Origin: Arcobacter sp.
Lineage (GTDB): Bacteria; Campylobacterota; Campylobacteria; Campylobacterales; Arcobacteraceae
Direction of reading: 5' to 3'
NCBI GenBank assembly: GCA_030635995.1
Contig: DAOVXU010000001.1
Location: forward strand, 1 to 41,744
DNA length: 41,744 bases
Shown here in pieces: positions 25,484 to 33,247 of this stretch. The notes under the pieces were generated by a model. The model did not search any database. It saw only the letters and a list, made by a program, of their open reading frames with translations, and was not told where the DNA came from. The position numbers and the translations under genes are program-made. Numbering within the stretch: the stretch's first letter is position 1; each line of letters starts with the position of its first letter.

Positions 25484-27759
25484 TTTGTATCAACCTTTTT
25501 AATTTTTACTTGTTTATATCTATAACTCAAGGGTATCGAATCACTACTTAATCCATTGTCAAATGTTGGATATAATGCAATTGTACCCTTAATCGTTGTA
25601 TCAATTTTAAACATTTTAGTAGTAATATTCTCTTTATAAATAATTTCTACCATATCGCCATCATTTATTTTAGCCGCCATCGCAAAAGAGCTACTACCTC
25701 TTAAATGTGAATCAGATTGCAACAATAGTGACTTAGCTGTAGCTGTATTAAACTGATGTAATGGTTCACATCTATAAACAACTGAACCATTATATGATTT
25801 AAGATCATCAACCTCTTCTATATCAATAGGTAATATTTGAATATTCTTACTAGTTAAAGAATAACCTCTTAAATCAGTACCATATTTATCGTAACCATTT
25901 CCTAATATATCAAATTCAATTGACTTATATTCATTTTCATTATCTAATAATGGTGTATAATCTATAGTATATTTTCTTTTTTGATCTAAAATCTCATTTG
26001 CTAAATCATTTAAACAAAATCCATCAAAATTTAAAGCAGAATTTGTATTAACGACTTTCATATCTAAACTTGTAAATGTACCCTCTTGCTGATTTAATGC
26101 TGGAACATTAAAATCACCATCACCACTATTTGATATAGTAAAATTACCAAGTTCATTATAACCTACAATATTACCTTTAACATCCCCATCTAAATCACAT
26201 AATAAACTAACACCAAGTGTATTTGTTTGAGAAGGGATTAACATAATATTAAAATCTGTATATTTATCAATCAACCCTACTAATTTAGCAATATTTATAG
26301 CTCTTGGATGAGCATATAGATCTGTACCAATTATTATAGTTTTATTTTTTCTTCTTATTAATTTTGTTTGAATAAGCTCAAATTCCTCTTCACCTACACT
26401 AGATTCACCACTTAAATAACCAATATCAAGTTCATCAAAATATTCTTCAAATTCTTTAGGAATATCTTCTATTAAATATGATGCTAACATTGCCAGAATA
26501 GCCTCTTCACTACCAACTTCATATTTCACAAATTGTGTATATTTATTTGATAATGCGATATCATCAATTGGGTGCATATAAATAAATTGTGCATTTTGTT
26601 TTTTAGTTGCTATATTTACATTATATTTTACACCTGGATTATCTCTACTTATTCTAGTACCAATCATAATAATTGCATCACTTTGAGATACAGTGTCGTT
26701 AGAAGCAGTATATAAAGACTTCCCAGTTACACTGCTATAATTTCTTAAAAAGTTTTGATAATTTTTAGCATCTTCATTAACTAGATTTAAACCAAGTTTA
26801 TTCTTAAGATTTTGTAATATTAAAGCCTCTTCATTTGTTATAAATGAATTAAACCTAATCGTATTTGCATTTTTAAGTGCATCAACTGCCTTTACAAAAT
26901 CTTCACTAGAATTACTAACTTCTTTATTTTCAAATTCGAATCCAAATCTACCAGCACCACATAAAGTTGAAAATTCAAAATCATTTTTAACTCTTGTAAT
27001 TTTAGATTCATATGGATTATCAATTCCAGCATTCTTAACATCATAAACTAATGCACACCCACTTGAACAATGAGCACAAGATGCTGGTACTTGATCTGCT
27101 TCCCAAGCATTTGAAGTATATTTATAAGCATTTGATACTAAAGCTCCAACTGGACATACAGAGATACAATCTCCACACTGTTCACATCTTGAATATTTAA
27201 TATCAATTGTAGATTTATAGCCACCTGGTTTCACATAAAGTGCAGCAGTACCTATAACTTCATTACAAGTATGTACACATTTTTCACACATAATACATAA
27301 ATGTGGATCATATCCTAAGATTCCCCATTTTTTTTGTTTTCTTGGTTGATCTTTTACTGCAAATTCTTGACTTTCAACTTTAAATTCTAAATTCTTATTT
27401 TGAAGATCACATTCACCACTTTTATCACAAACACCACACTGTAATGGATGATTAACATCATAAAGTTTCATAATATTTACTCTATGTCGTTCTATCTCAT
27501 CATTATTTGTTGTAATAACAGCATTATTTACTGCTTTTTCCTGACATGATAAAATTAAACCATCAACACCTTCAACATTAACTGCACACATTCTACATGA
27601 TGCTATTGGAGAAACTTTTGTAAGGTAACACATAGTAGGGATATAGATATCATTTCTTCTTGCTATATCTAAAATTGTTTCACCATAGACACCATCACAT
27701 GATTTACCATCAATATTTATTGTTATTGGTTTATTCCTATGTTCTGATTTTGTACTCAT
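25480..27759 (-). CDS. nuoG: NADH-quinone oxidoreductase subunit G, first paralogue with N7 ligands
   Basis: The 759-residue protein has a [2Fe-2S] domain (Cys44, 55, 58, 72), the His104-Cys108-Cys111-Cys117 site, and [4Fe-4S] motifs at Cys155/158/161/165 and Cys192/195/198/202. The N7-type ligands are Cys228, Cys231, Cys235 and Cys267. A molybdopterin-oxidoreductase-like fold without obvious cofactor ligands follows. The frame is open to 27795, but I place the start at 27759. That ATG overlaps the upstream gene's stop as ATGA, matching the nuoG1-nuoG2 junction, and the extra 12 residues resemble nothing in the family. It receives electrons either from the flavoprotein encoded just upstream or from a soluble carrier; this is inferred. 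Confidence 0.92.
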   Translation of the reverse strand: MSTKSEHRNKPITINIDGKSCDGVYGETILDIARRNDIYIPTMCYLTKVSPIASCRMCAVNVEGVDGLILSCQEKAVNNAVITTNNDEIERHRVNIMKLYDVNHPLQCGVCDKSGECDLQNKNLEFKVESQEFAVKDQPRKQKKWGILGYDPHLCIMCEKCVHTCNEVIGTAALYVKPGGYKSTIDIKYSRCEQCGDCISVCPVGALVSNAYKYTSNAWEADQVPASCAHCSSGCALVYDVKNAGIDNPYESKITRVKNDFEFSTLCGAGRFGFEFENKEVSNSSEDFVKAVDALKNANTIRFNSFITNEEALILQNLKNKLGLNLVNEDAKNYQNFLRNYSSVTGKSLYTASNDTVSQSDAIIMIGTRISRDNPGVKYNVNIATKKQNAQFIYMHPIDDIALSNKYTQFVKYEVGSEEAILAMLASYLIEDIPKEFEEYFDELDIGYLSGESSVGEEEFELIQTKLIRRKNKTIIIGTDLYAHPRAINIAKLVGLIDKYTDFNIMLIPSQTNTLGVSLLCDLDGDVKGNIVGYNELGNFTISNSGDGDFNVPALNQQEGTFTSLDMKVVNTNSALNFDGFCLNDLANEILDQKRKYTIDYTPLLDNENEYKSIEFDILGNGYDKYGTDLRGYSLTSKNIQILPIDIEEVDDLKSYNGSVVYRCEPLHQFNTATAKSLLLQSDSHLRGSSSFAMAAKINDGDMVEIIYKENITTKMFKIDTTIKGTIALYPTFDNGLSSDSIPLSYRYKQVKIKKVDTK

Positions 27760-29771
27760 ACAGCCACCATCCCAAGGTAATAACATCTCATACATCTCTC
27801 AGCTTCTGCTTGCGCTTCTTCAGCTGTAAAACCTAGATTTACCTCTTTATTATTGTCTTTTCTCACTTCAGTTGCTAGTTTTTCACTCACTTCTCGCAGG
27901 ATGCCTGGCATCCAACCTGTAATTTTTTCTTTTTTATTATAAACTTTAAGTTTATTCATATGATCTTCCATAATCTCTTCATCTGTAAGTGTTATTTTAC
28001 CATCATATATATATCTACTAATTACAGAAGCTGCTCGTCTTGCTTGTCCAACAGCATTTACAATAGTCATAGGACCATATTCACAATCTCCTGCTGCAAA
28101 AAGCCCATCTCTATTTGTCATATAATCTTTACCATTAGTTTGTAATGTACCCCATGAAGTCATCTCTAATTCCCATTCTTTTGGTAATATTTGAAGATCA
28201 CAAGCTTGTGAAACTGCTGGAATTACAAAATCACACTCTATTTCAAAGTCTGCACCCTCTATTTTTACTAATTGAGCTCTACCACCATTTGGATCTGGAA
28301 CTAATTCATATTTATTTACAATTAAGGATGTTAATTGTCCTTCATCATCAAATAACTCTTGAATAGCACTATGAAAAATAAACTCAACACCCTCTTCTAC
28401 TGCTTCAGTATATTCTTCTAAAGTTGTATTTCTAATAATTGTTTTTTCATCTCTTCTATAAAGCATAACAACTCTTTTTGCACCTTCACGAATAGAACAT
28501 CTAACAACATCCATAGAGGTAAATCCACCACCAACACAAACTACAGTTTTACCTTTTAATTCATTTGAAGCAGGAGATCCAATTTTAAATTTATGCCATA
28601 AGTTAACCTTATCAAGCATCTCTATTGCACCCCAGTAACCTTTCATCTCAGTGTTCTCATTTCCACATCTAATAGCTTTACTAAGTCTTGCTCCAAATCC
28701 TAGTAAAGTAGCATCAAATTCCTCTTCAATCTCTTTAAGTCTAGTAGCTGATACTCTATGATTTGTAATAACTTCAACACACTCTAAATCTGTTACAAGT
28801 TTAATATCTTCATTATATTTATCAAAAGGCATTCTATATTCTGGAACACCCACTGTAACTTCACCACCAAGTACTGGTAATTCTTCAAAAATAGTTACCC
28901 TAATACCTTGAATTGCTAAATAATATGCAGCTGTTAAACCTGCTGGTCCAGCTCCTATAATTGCAACTCTTTTACCATCATTTTTAGATTTTGCAGGTTC
29001 AATAGGATGAATCCAAGGAAGATTATGATCAGTTTCATAATCTGCTCCAATTCTTTTTAATTCCATAATTGAAATTGGCTCATCCAAATTTGTTCGTCTA
29101 CAAGCATCTTCACAAGGATGAGGACAAACTCTTCCACAAACATGAGCTAATGGCATATGTTCTCTTGTAGCACTTAATGTTGCTTCAAAATCTAAATCTC
29201 TAACACCTTCAATATATGCAGGAATATCAATATGCGTAGGACACATATCACTACATGGAGCTGTTACATTTGCTATATATTTACTATCATCAACATCATA
29301 CCAAGGAGATTTTTTTTGTTCTTTAATTAAGTCAAAAAAATCTTTTTCAAAATACTGTATCATTTGTAAAATTGGAACAGGAACTGTCTTACCAATTTCA
29401 CATTTACTTGTACTTGTCATAGTGGAACTTATCTCTTTTAAATGATCTAAATCAGAAAATTCACCCTCACCACGAGCAATTTTATCAAGCATGTCATATA
29501 GTATTCTTCCACCCCATCTTCCAGGAGCACATCGACCACAAGCTTCAGAATATTCTTGGTATTGTCTTGCATAATTTAATGCAAGTTTAACAATATCTAC
29601 ATCTTTGGTAAAAAGAGCAAATCCATCCCAACCAACAAAAGCTTTAGTTTGTGTATCTGCATCATAATTTACTGGTAATTTAGCTGATACTTCTTTCCAA
29701 TCATCAATATTATCAATATCTCGATTGTCAATTATATCATCTTGCCAGCTTGAAAAATATACTTTACTCAC
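27756..29771 (-). CDS. NuoF replacement: NuoF-type Fe-S domain fused to GltD/SfrB-like FAD-NAD(P) oxidoreductase
   Basis: The 671-residue protein stands where nuoF normally is. Residues 60-150 resemble the C-terminal iron-sulfur domain of NuoF (EACGRCAPGRWGG, then SKCEIGKT), but of the N3 ligands only Cys78, Cys81 and Cys124 remain; position 84 is Gly. Residues 165-250 are the GltD/DPD-type double-cluster domain (Cys173, 177, 212, 216, 220, 224). Residues 267-600 are a FAD and NAD(P) module: IIGAGPAGLTAAYY, VCVGGGFTSMDVVRCSIREGA, and DGLFAAGDCEYGPMTIVNAVGQARRA. The C-terminus ends with RCMRC (Cys660, 663). The FMN and NADH fold of true NuoF is absent. The domain order recalls SfrB-type NADPH oxidoreductases. 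I infer a diaphorase or electron-input subunit of complex I; NADPH, NADH or ferredoxin could be the partner. It ends in an ATGA overlap with nuoG1. Confidence 0.88.
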   Translation of the reverse strand: MSKVYFSSWQDDIIDNRDIDNIDDWKEVSAKLPVNYDADTQTKAFVGWDGFALFTKDVDIVKLALNYARQYQEYSEACGRCAPGRWGGRILYDMLDKIARGEGEFSDLDHLKEISSTMTSTSKCEIGKTVPVPILQMIQYFEKDFFDLIKEQKKSPWYDVDDSKYIANVTAPCSDMCPTHIDIPAYIEGVRDLDFEATLSATREHMPLAHVCGRVCPHPCEDACRRTNLDEPISIMELKRIGADYETDHNLPWIHPIEPAKSKNDGKRVAIIGAGPAGLTAAYYLAIQGIRVTIFEELPVLGGEVTVGVPEYRMPFDKYNEDIKLVTDLECVEVITNHRVSATRLKEIEEEFDATLLGFGARLSKAIRCGNENTEMKGYWGAIEMLDKVNLWHKFKIGSPASNELKGKTVVCVGGGFTSMDVVRCSIREGAKRVVMLYRRDEKTIIRNTTLEEYTEAVEEGVEFIFHSAIQELFDDEGQLTSLIVNKYELVPDPNGGRAQLVKIEGADFEIECDFVIPAVSQACDLQILPKEWELEMTSWGTLQTNGKDYMTNRDGLFAAGDCEYGPMTIVNAVGQARRAASVISRYIYDGKITLTDEEIMEDHMNKLKVYNKKEKITGWMPGILREVSEKLATEVRKDNNKEVNLGFTAEEAQAEAERCMRCYYLGMVAV

Positions 29772-29786
29772 TTTAAAATCCTATAA

Positions 29787-30050
29787 TTATTCTGCTGAAC
29801 TTTCATCAACTTCTACTACTGGTACTGTTTTTTTAATAACTACAGTCCAATCTACTTCATTAAATTTTAAAGAATTCATTAAAGTCCAATTATTTTCTTT
29901 TACAATATCAGCAACATTTTGTACTGGAGAAAAATCTCCAATTTCAAAAAGAAAAATTCCATTTTCATCTTCTACAATTTCACTATTCATTAACTCTACT
30001 AATCTATCAGTAAAATTATCATTTAATTCTCTTAAATCATATCTTTTCAT
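29787..30050 (-). CDS. Short NuoE-position protein of Campylobacterota complex I
   Basis: The 87-residue protein lies between nuoD and the flavoprotein gene, the place of nuoE. It has none of the four [2Fe-2S] cysteines of NuoE; indeed it contains no cysteine. The sequence KRYDLRELNDNFTDRL, IFLFEIGDFSPVQ and SLKFNEVDWTVVIKK resembles, as I recall them, the small proteins at this position in Helicobacter pylori (HP1264) and Campylobacter jejuni (Cj1575c). The role is unknown; an accessory or docking subunit for the electron-input module is inferred from the conserved position. It overlaps nuoD by one base. The acidic tail (PVVEVDESSAE) looks disordered. Confidence 0.8.
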   Translation of the reverse strand: MKRYDLRELNDNFTDRLVELMNSEIVEDENGIFLFEIGDFSPVQNVADIVKENNWTLMNSLKFNEVDWTVVIKKTVPVVEVDESSAE

Positions 30051-31276
30051 TATCTATCTATCTCCCCAAATACTATATTTAGGTTACCAATAATTGTAAC
30101 AACATCAGCTAATTGATGACCAGGAAGTAAATCTTGTAATACACCTGTATGCCAAAAGCTCGGAGCTCTAAGTTTCATTCTATATGGATATGGTGAACCA
30201 TCACTTACAACAAAATAGCCTAACTCACCTTTTGGCGATTCAGTTGCTATATAAACTTCTCCTACTGGTGGTCTCATACCCTGAGTTACCAAAACAAAAT
30301 GTTGCATCAAAGAATAATTTTGAGTCATCATATCCTCTTTAGTAGAAGATATATATTCAGGTGAATGAGCCATAAGTTGAGTATCACTTTGCTCATACAT
30401 AGGGATAAGTTGTTTTAATATTCTCATCGATTGATGCATCTCCGCCATATGTAATTTATATCTAGCATATGAATCACCTTTATCAGATGTAGGAATATCA
30501 AAATCTAATTCTGGATAAAGTCCATATGGCATCTCTTTTCTTAAATCCCATTTAACACCAGAAGCTCTTAAAACTAAACCTGTACATCCCCAACTTCTTG
30601 CCATTTTAGAATCAATAACACCTACATTTTCAAGTCTCATTCTCCAAATTCTATTTTTTGTAAGAAGACCTTCATAGATACCTATTTGTTCCGTTAAGAT
30701 ACCCATGAATTTTTCCATTTGTGCTATCCAACCAACAGGTAAATCTAAAGGTACACCTCCAATTCTTACTGCACTATGAGTAAGTCTAGCTCCACAATAA
30801 TCTTCCATAAGATCCATTGCAAATTCTCTTTCTCTAAACGCATATAAAAATACAGACATAGCACCAACATCAAGTGCATGAGTAGCAAGCCAGAAAAGAT
30901 GTGAGATAAGTCTATTTATTTCAAGAAGCATTGTTCTTATCACTTCAGCTCGTCTAGGTGCTTCAACTCCAATAAGTTTTTCTATTGCTAAAGCATAACC
31001 ATAGTTATTTGAAGTTGCTGCAATATAATCTGTTCTATCAGTTGTAGGTAGAAATTCATTATACATCATATTCTCACCCATTTTTTCTATACCTCTATGA
31101 AGGTATCCAACATCTGGATGAGCTTTTACTACCTCTTCACCTTGAAGCTCTAAAATAAGTCTTAACTGACCATGAGCAGATGGATGTTGAGGACCAAAGT
31201 TAACAACCATAGTGTTGTCATCTCTATCAAATGTAATATTTTCAAAAAATGGTTTTAATCTATTGACTTGTTGCAT
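30050..31276 (-). CDS. nuoD: NADH-quinone oxidoreductase subunit D
   Basis: NuoD is the 49-kDa hydrogenase-like subunit that forms the quinone site with NuoB. The 408-residue protein includes FGPQHPSAHGQLRL (quinone-site His), VGYLHRGIEKMGENMMYNEFLPTTDRTDY with the conserved Tyr, the RSWGCTGLVLRASGVKWDLRK block and the C-terminal VVTIIGNLNIVFGEIDR. NuoC and NuoD are separate genes, unlike the fusion in enterics. Arg61 in YLHRG corresponds by motif to the arginine that NDUFAF7 methylates in mammalian NDUFS2. It begins two bases after nuoC. Confidence 0.97.
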   Translation of the reverse strand: MQQVNRLKPFFENITFDRDDNTMVVNFGPQHPSAHGQLRLILELQGEEVVKAHPDVGYLHRGIEKMGENMMYNEFLPTTDRTDYIAATSNNYGYALAIEKLIGVEAPRRAEVIRTMLLEINRLISHLFWLATHALDVGAMSVFLYAFREREFAMDLMEDYCGARLTHSAVRIGGVPLDLPVGWIAQMEKFMGILTEQIGIYEGLLTKNRIWRMRLENVGVIDSKMARSWGCTGLVLRASGVKWDLRKEMPYGLYPELDFDIPTSDKGDSYARYKLHMAEMHQSMRILKQLIPMYEQSDTQLMAHSPEYISSTKEDMMTQNYSLMQHFVLVTQGMRPPVGEVYIATESPKGELGYFVVSDGSPYPYRMKLRAPSFWHTGVLQDLLPGHQLADVVTIIGNLNIVFGEIDR

Positions 31277-31278
31277 AA

Positions 31279-32100
31279 TTATCTTCTCTCTTCTAAATTT
31301 GTTGGTTCAATTTCATCAAATGGAGTTACAAGTTTTTTACCAAATAATTGTACTCCACCCTCTTCTTGATATCTTACAGGTGTATCTGGTTCTTTACCAT
31401 CTGTAATATCTGTACCAAATGGAACTTCATGACCAAGTCTTGAAAATCTTGTAGTATCATATCTATCAATAGCAGCTGCATCTCTTATCTCTGGACCAAT
31501 AACATCTCTTGCTTCTTTTCCAAATATTTTATCAACTTCATACCATTGTGCTGATTCATCACCATGCAATGGATAAGTTTTAAGTAAAGGATGACCTGTC
31601 CAATCATCTGGCATAAGAATTCTTTTTAACATAGGATGATTATTTGCAACTATTCCAAACATATCAAACATCTCTCTCTCAGACCAATTTGCCATTCTAA
31701 ATAATGGTTCAACTGATTCAATTGCTTGACCCTCTTTAATAAAAGTTTTGACTCTTAGTCTTTTTCTTTTTGATGTAGATAACATCTCATAAAAAACTTC
31801 AAACCCACCTCTAGTAGCAACATAATCAACTGCACTAAGTTCCATTAAAAAATCATATGCACAAATATCTCTTAAATGCTTAATAGCTTCAATATTATCT
31901 TGTGGTACAATATGTAAAACTAAATGATCTAATTCTATATATGCTTCACTTATTTCAACTTTATTTTTTAAACTTAAATAAGCATTACTTAAAGTCGAAT
32001 CACTATATACTGATTTTCTTTGTAATGTAGGTTTAACAAAAAATCTATCGCTATAATATGATTTTGCTTGTACATTATCTTTTGGTTTATAAGCTCTCAT
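31279..32100 (-). CDS. nuoC: NADH-quinone oxidoreductase subunit C
   Basis: This is the 30-kDa connecting subunit, 273 residues. The family core is YDFLMELSAVDYV, FEVFYEMLSTSKRKRLRVKTFI, SVEPLFRMANWSEREMFDMFGI and HPMLKRILMPDDWTGHPLLKTYPL. Compared with short NuoC proteins it has about 40 extra residues at the N-terminus and a C-terminal extension after TYPLHGDESAQWYEVD. The extension ends EEGGVQLFGKKLVTPFDEIEP. The start codon follows the nuoB stop directly with no spacer, so the two are coupled. Confidence 0.95.
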   Translation of the reverse strand: MRAYKPKDNVQAKSYYSDRFFVKPTLQRKSVYSDSTLSNAYLSLKNKVEISEAYIELDHLVLHIVPQDNIEAIKHLRDICAYDFLMELSAVDYVATRGGFEVFYEMLSTSKRKRLRVKTFIKEGQAIESVEPLFRMANWSEREMFDMFGIVANNHPMLKRILMPDDWTGHPLLKTYPLHGDESAQWYEVDKIFGKEARDVIGPEIRDAAAIDRYDTTRFSRLGHEVPFGTDITDGKEPDTPVRYQEEGGVQLFGKKLVTPFDEIEPTNLEERR

Positions 32101-32610
32101 CTATATCAACCTTTTTGCTTTTTGAGCCAATCCAGCTGGCTGTCTTCTTATTTTTCTTTGTAACATCATCAACGCATATTGCAATGTCTCTGGTCTAGGA
32201 GCACATCCTGGAAGATAAATATCAACAGGTACTATTCTATCCACACCTTGAACTGTTGCATATGTATTAAACATACCACCAGTATTTGCACAACTACCCA
32301 TAGAGATTACCCATTTTGGATCTGGCATTTGGTCATATAATCTTCTCATAAACTCTGAATGTTTTTTTGTTAGAGTTCCTGCAACAATAATAACATCAGA
32401 TTGCCTAGGAGATGCTCTAAATATAGTACCAAATCTATCAAAATCAAATCTTGATGCACCTGAAGCCATCATCTCAATAGCACAACATGCTAATCCATAA
32501 GTCATTGGCCAAAGCGAATTACTTCGTCCAAAATTTACTATTTTATCTACTGTTGTAAGAGCAATAGGTGCCCCTCCATCTTGTAAATAGTTTACTTTAT
32601 GCTGTGCCAT
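32101..32610 (-). CDS. nuoB: NADH-quinone oxidoreductase subunit B
   Basis: NuoB holds the terminal cluster N2 that reduces quinone. The 169-residue protein has all N2 ligands: the tandem cysteines in YGLACCAIEMM, the Cys in VISMGSCANTGGMF, and the Cys in VDIYLPGCAPRPE. FDRFGTIFRASPRQSDVIIVAGT is also typical. Its first 19 bases overlap the end of nuoA, so translation is coupled. Confidence 0.97.
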   Translation of the reverse strand: MAQHKVNYLQDGGAPIALTTVDKIVNFGRSNSLWPMTYGLACCAIEMMASGASRFDFDRFGTIFRASPRQSDVIIVAGTLTKKHSEFMRRLYDQMPDPKWVISMGSCANTGGMFNTYATVQGVDRIVPVDIYLPGCAPRPETLQYALMMLQRKIRRQPAGLAQKAKRLI

Positions 32611-32981
32611 TCAAGCGCTCCTTTTTTCCATGCATATATAAATCCAATTGTTAATAAAATAATAAATGTTATCATTTCAATAAATCCAAACCATCCAAGA
32701 ACTTTAAAATCAACAGCCCAAGGAAACATAAATATAATCTCAACATCAAATAAAATAAATAATAATGCCATTAGATAAAATTGTACAGAGATAGTGTTAG
32801 GTTGCTTAGTAACCTCTGGTCCACACTCGTATAATGTACATTTTAATTTTTCTGTATCAAGTCTTGCTAGTTTTCTACTTACAAATCTCGATAACATAGT
32901 TGTTGCGGTAAATGCTCCAAATGTTACTATAAACATAACAAAAGCACCAAAATAAGGATGTGCAAAATCCATATGTTCCAT
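32592..32981 (-). CDS. nuoA: NADH-quinone oxidoreductase subunit A
   Basis: NuoA is a three-helix membrane subunit next to the quinone chamber and is the first gene of the operon. The 129-residue protein has the loop motif YECGPEV (YECGxxP in many homologues), FYLMALLFILFDVEIIFMFPWAVDF and the last helix EMITFIILLTIGFIYAWKKGALEW. The start at 32981 is preceded by AAGGGG at good spacing; a second ATG three codons in is less well placed. Upstream is the 266-base gap shared with cobJ. Confidence 0.96.
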   Translation of the reverse strand: MEHMDFAHPYFGAFVMFIVTFGAFTATTMLSRFVSRKLARLDTEKLKCTLYECGPEVTKQPNTISVQFYLMALLFILFDVEIIFMFPWAVDFKVLGWFGFIEMITFIILLTIGFIYAWKKGALEWHSIK

Positions 32982-32998
32982 ATTTTCCCCTTCAAATC

Positions 32999-33026
32999 AA
33001 TAATTATTTATATAATTCATTGACAA
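32999..33026 (-). promoter_or_regulatory. Weak candidate promoter for the nuo operon
   Basis: On the minus strand TTGTCA (33026-33021) stands 16 bases before ATTATT (33004-32999), 17 bases ahead of the nuoA start. The -10 match is poor and TATATAAA lies between the two, so the assignment is tentative. Confidence 0.22.
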
Positions 33027-33095
33027 TAATTAGGCTTATCTTAGCAAAATTACTTTAAATCCTAACTTACTTAACTTTTAGTATCTATTCCAATA

Positions 33096-33130
33096 AGTAA
33101 ATTTTGTATCAAATTGTTACAAAATTTACT
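33096..33130. repeat. 35-bp near-perfect palindrome between divergent nuo and cobJ operons
   Basis: Arms AGTAAATTTTGTA (33096-33108) and TACAAAATTTACT (33118-33130) are exact reverse complements. Inside, CAA and TTG (33110-33112, 33114-33116) pair around a central A, with one T:T mismatch between the two blocks. No T-run follows. Additional TACAA (33151-33155) and TTGTA (33172-33176) half-sites lie on the cobJ side. An operator for a dimeric regulator acting on both operons is the most economical reading. Confidence 0.6.
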
Positions 33131-33213
33131 ATCAAAACTATATTTAATTTTACAAGTTATTTTTATAAATATTGTAATAGTAACTATTAATGAGAATTAA
33201 ATACTATACAATA

Positions 33214-33219
33214 TATAAT
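33214..33219 (+). promoter_or_regulatory. Putative -10 box for the cobJ operon
   Basis: TATAAT lies 28 bases before the cobJ ATG in the sequence CAATATATAATGC. No convincing -35 box is visible 16-18 bases upstream. Confidence 0.42.
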
Positions 33220-33247
33220 GCAACAAAATTAATATAAAAGATAAAAA

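Noticed and set aside
27760..27795. Twelve-residue N-terminal extension of NuoG1
   Set aside because: It overlaps the end of the flavoprotein gene, has no family similarity, and the ATG at 27759 forms an ATGA junction like the next gene pair.
29725..30093. Open frame on the plus strand opposite the nuoE-position gene
   Set aside because: It is antisense to three nuo genes, has low-complexity Ser/Thr/Phe-rich composition and no ribosome site or homology I recognise.
33187..33203. Fur-box-like sequence (AATGAGAATTAA) before cobJ
   Set aside because: Only one half resembles a Fur site; no 7-1-7 repeat is present.
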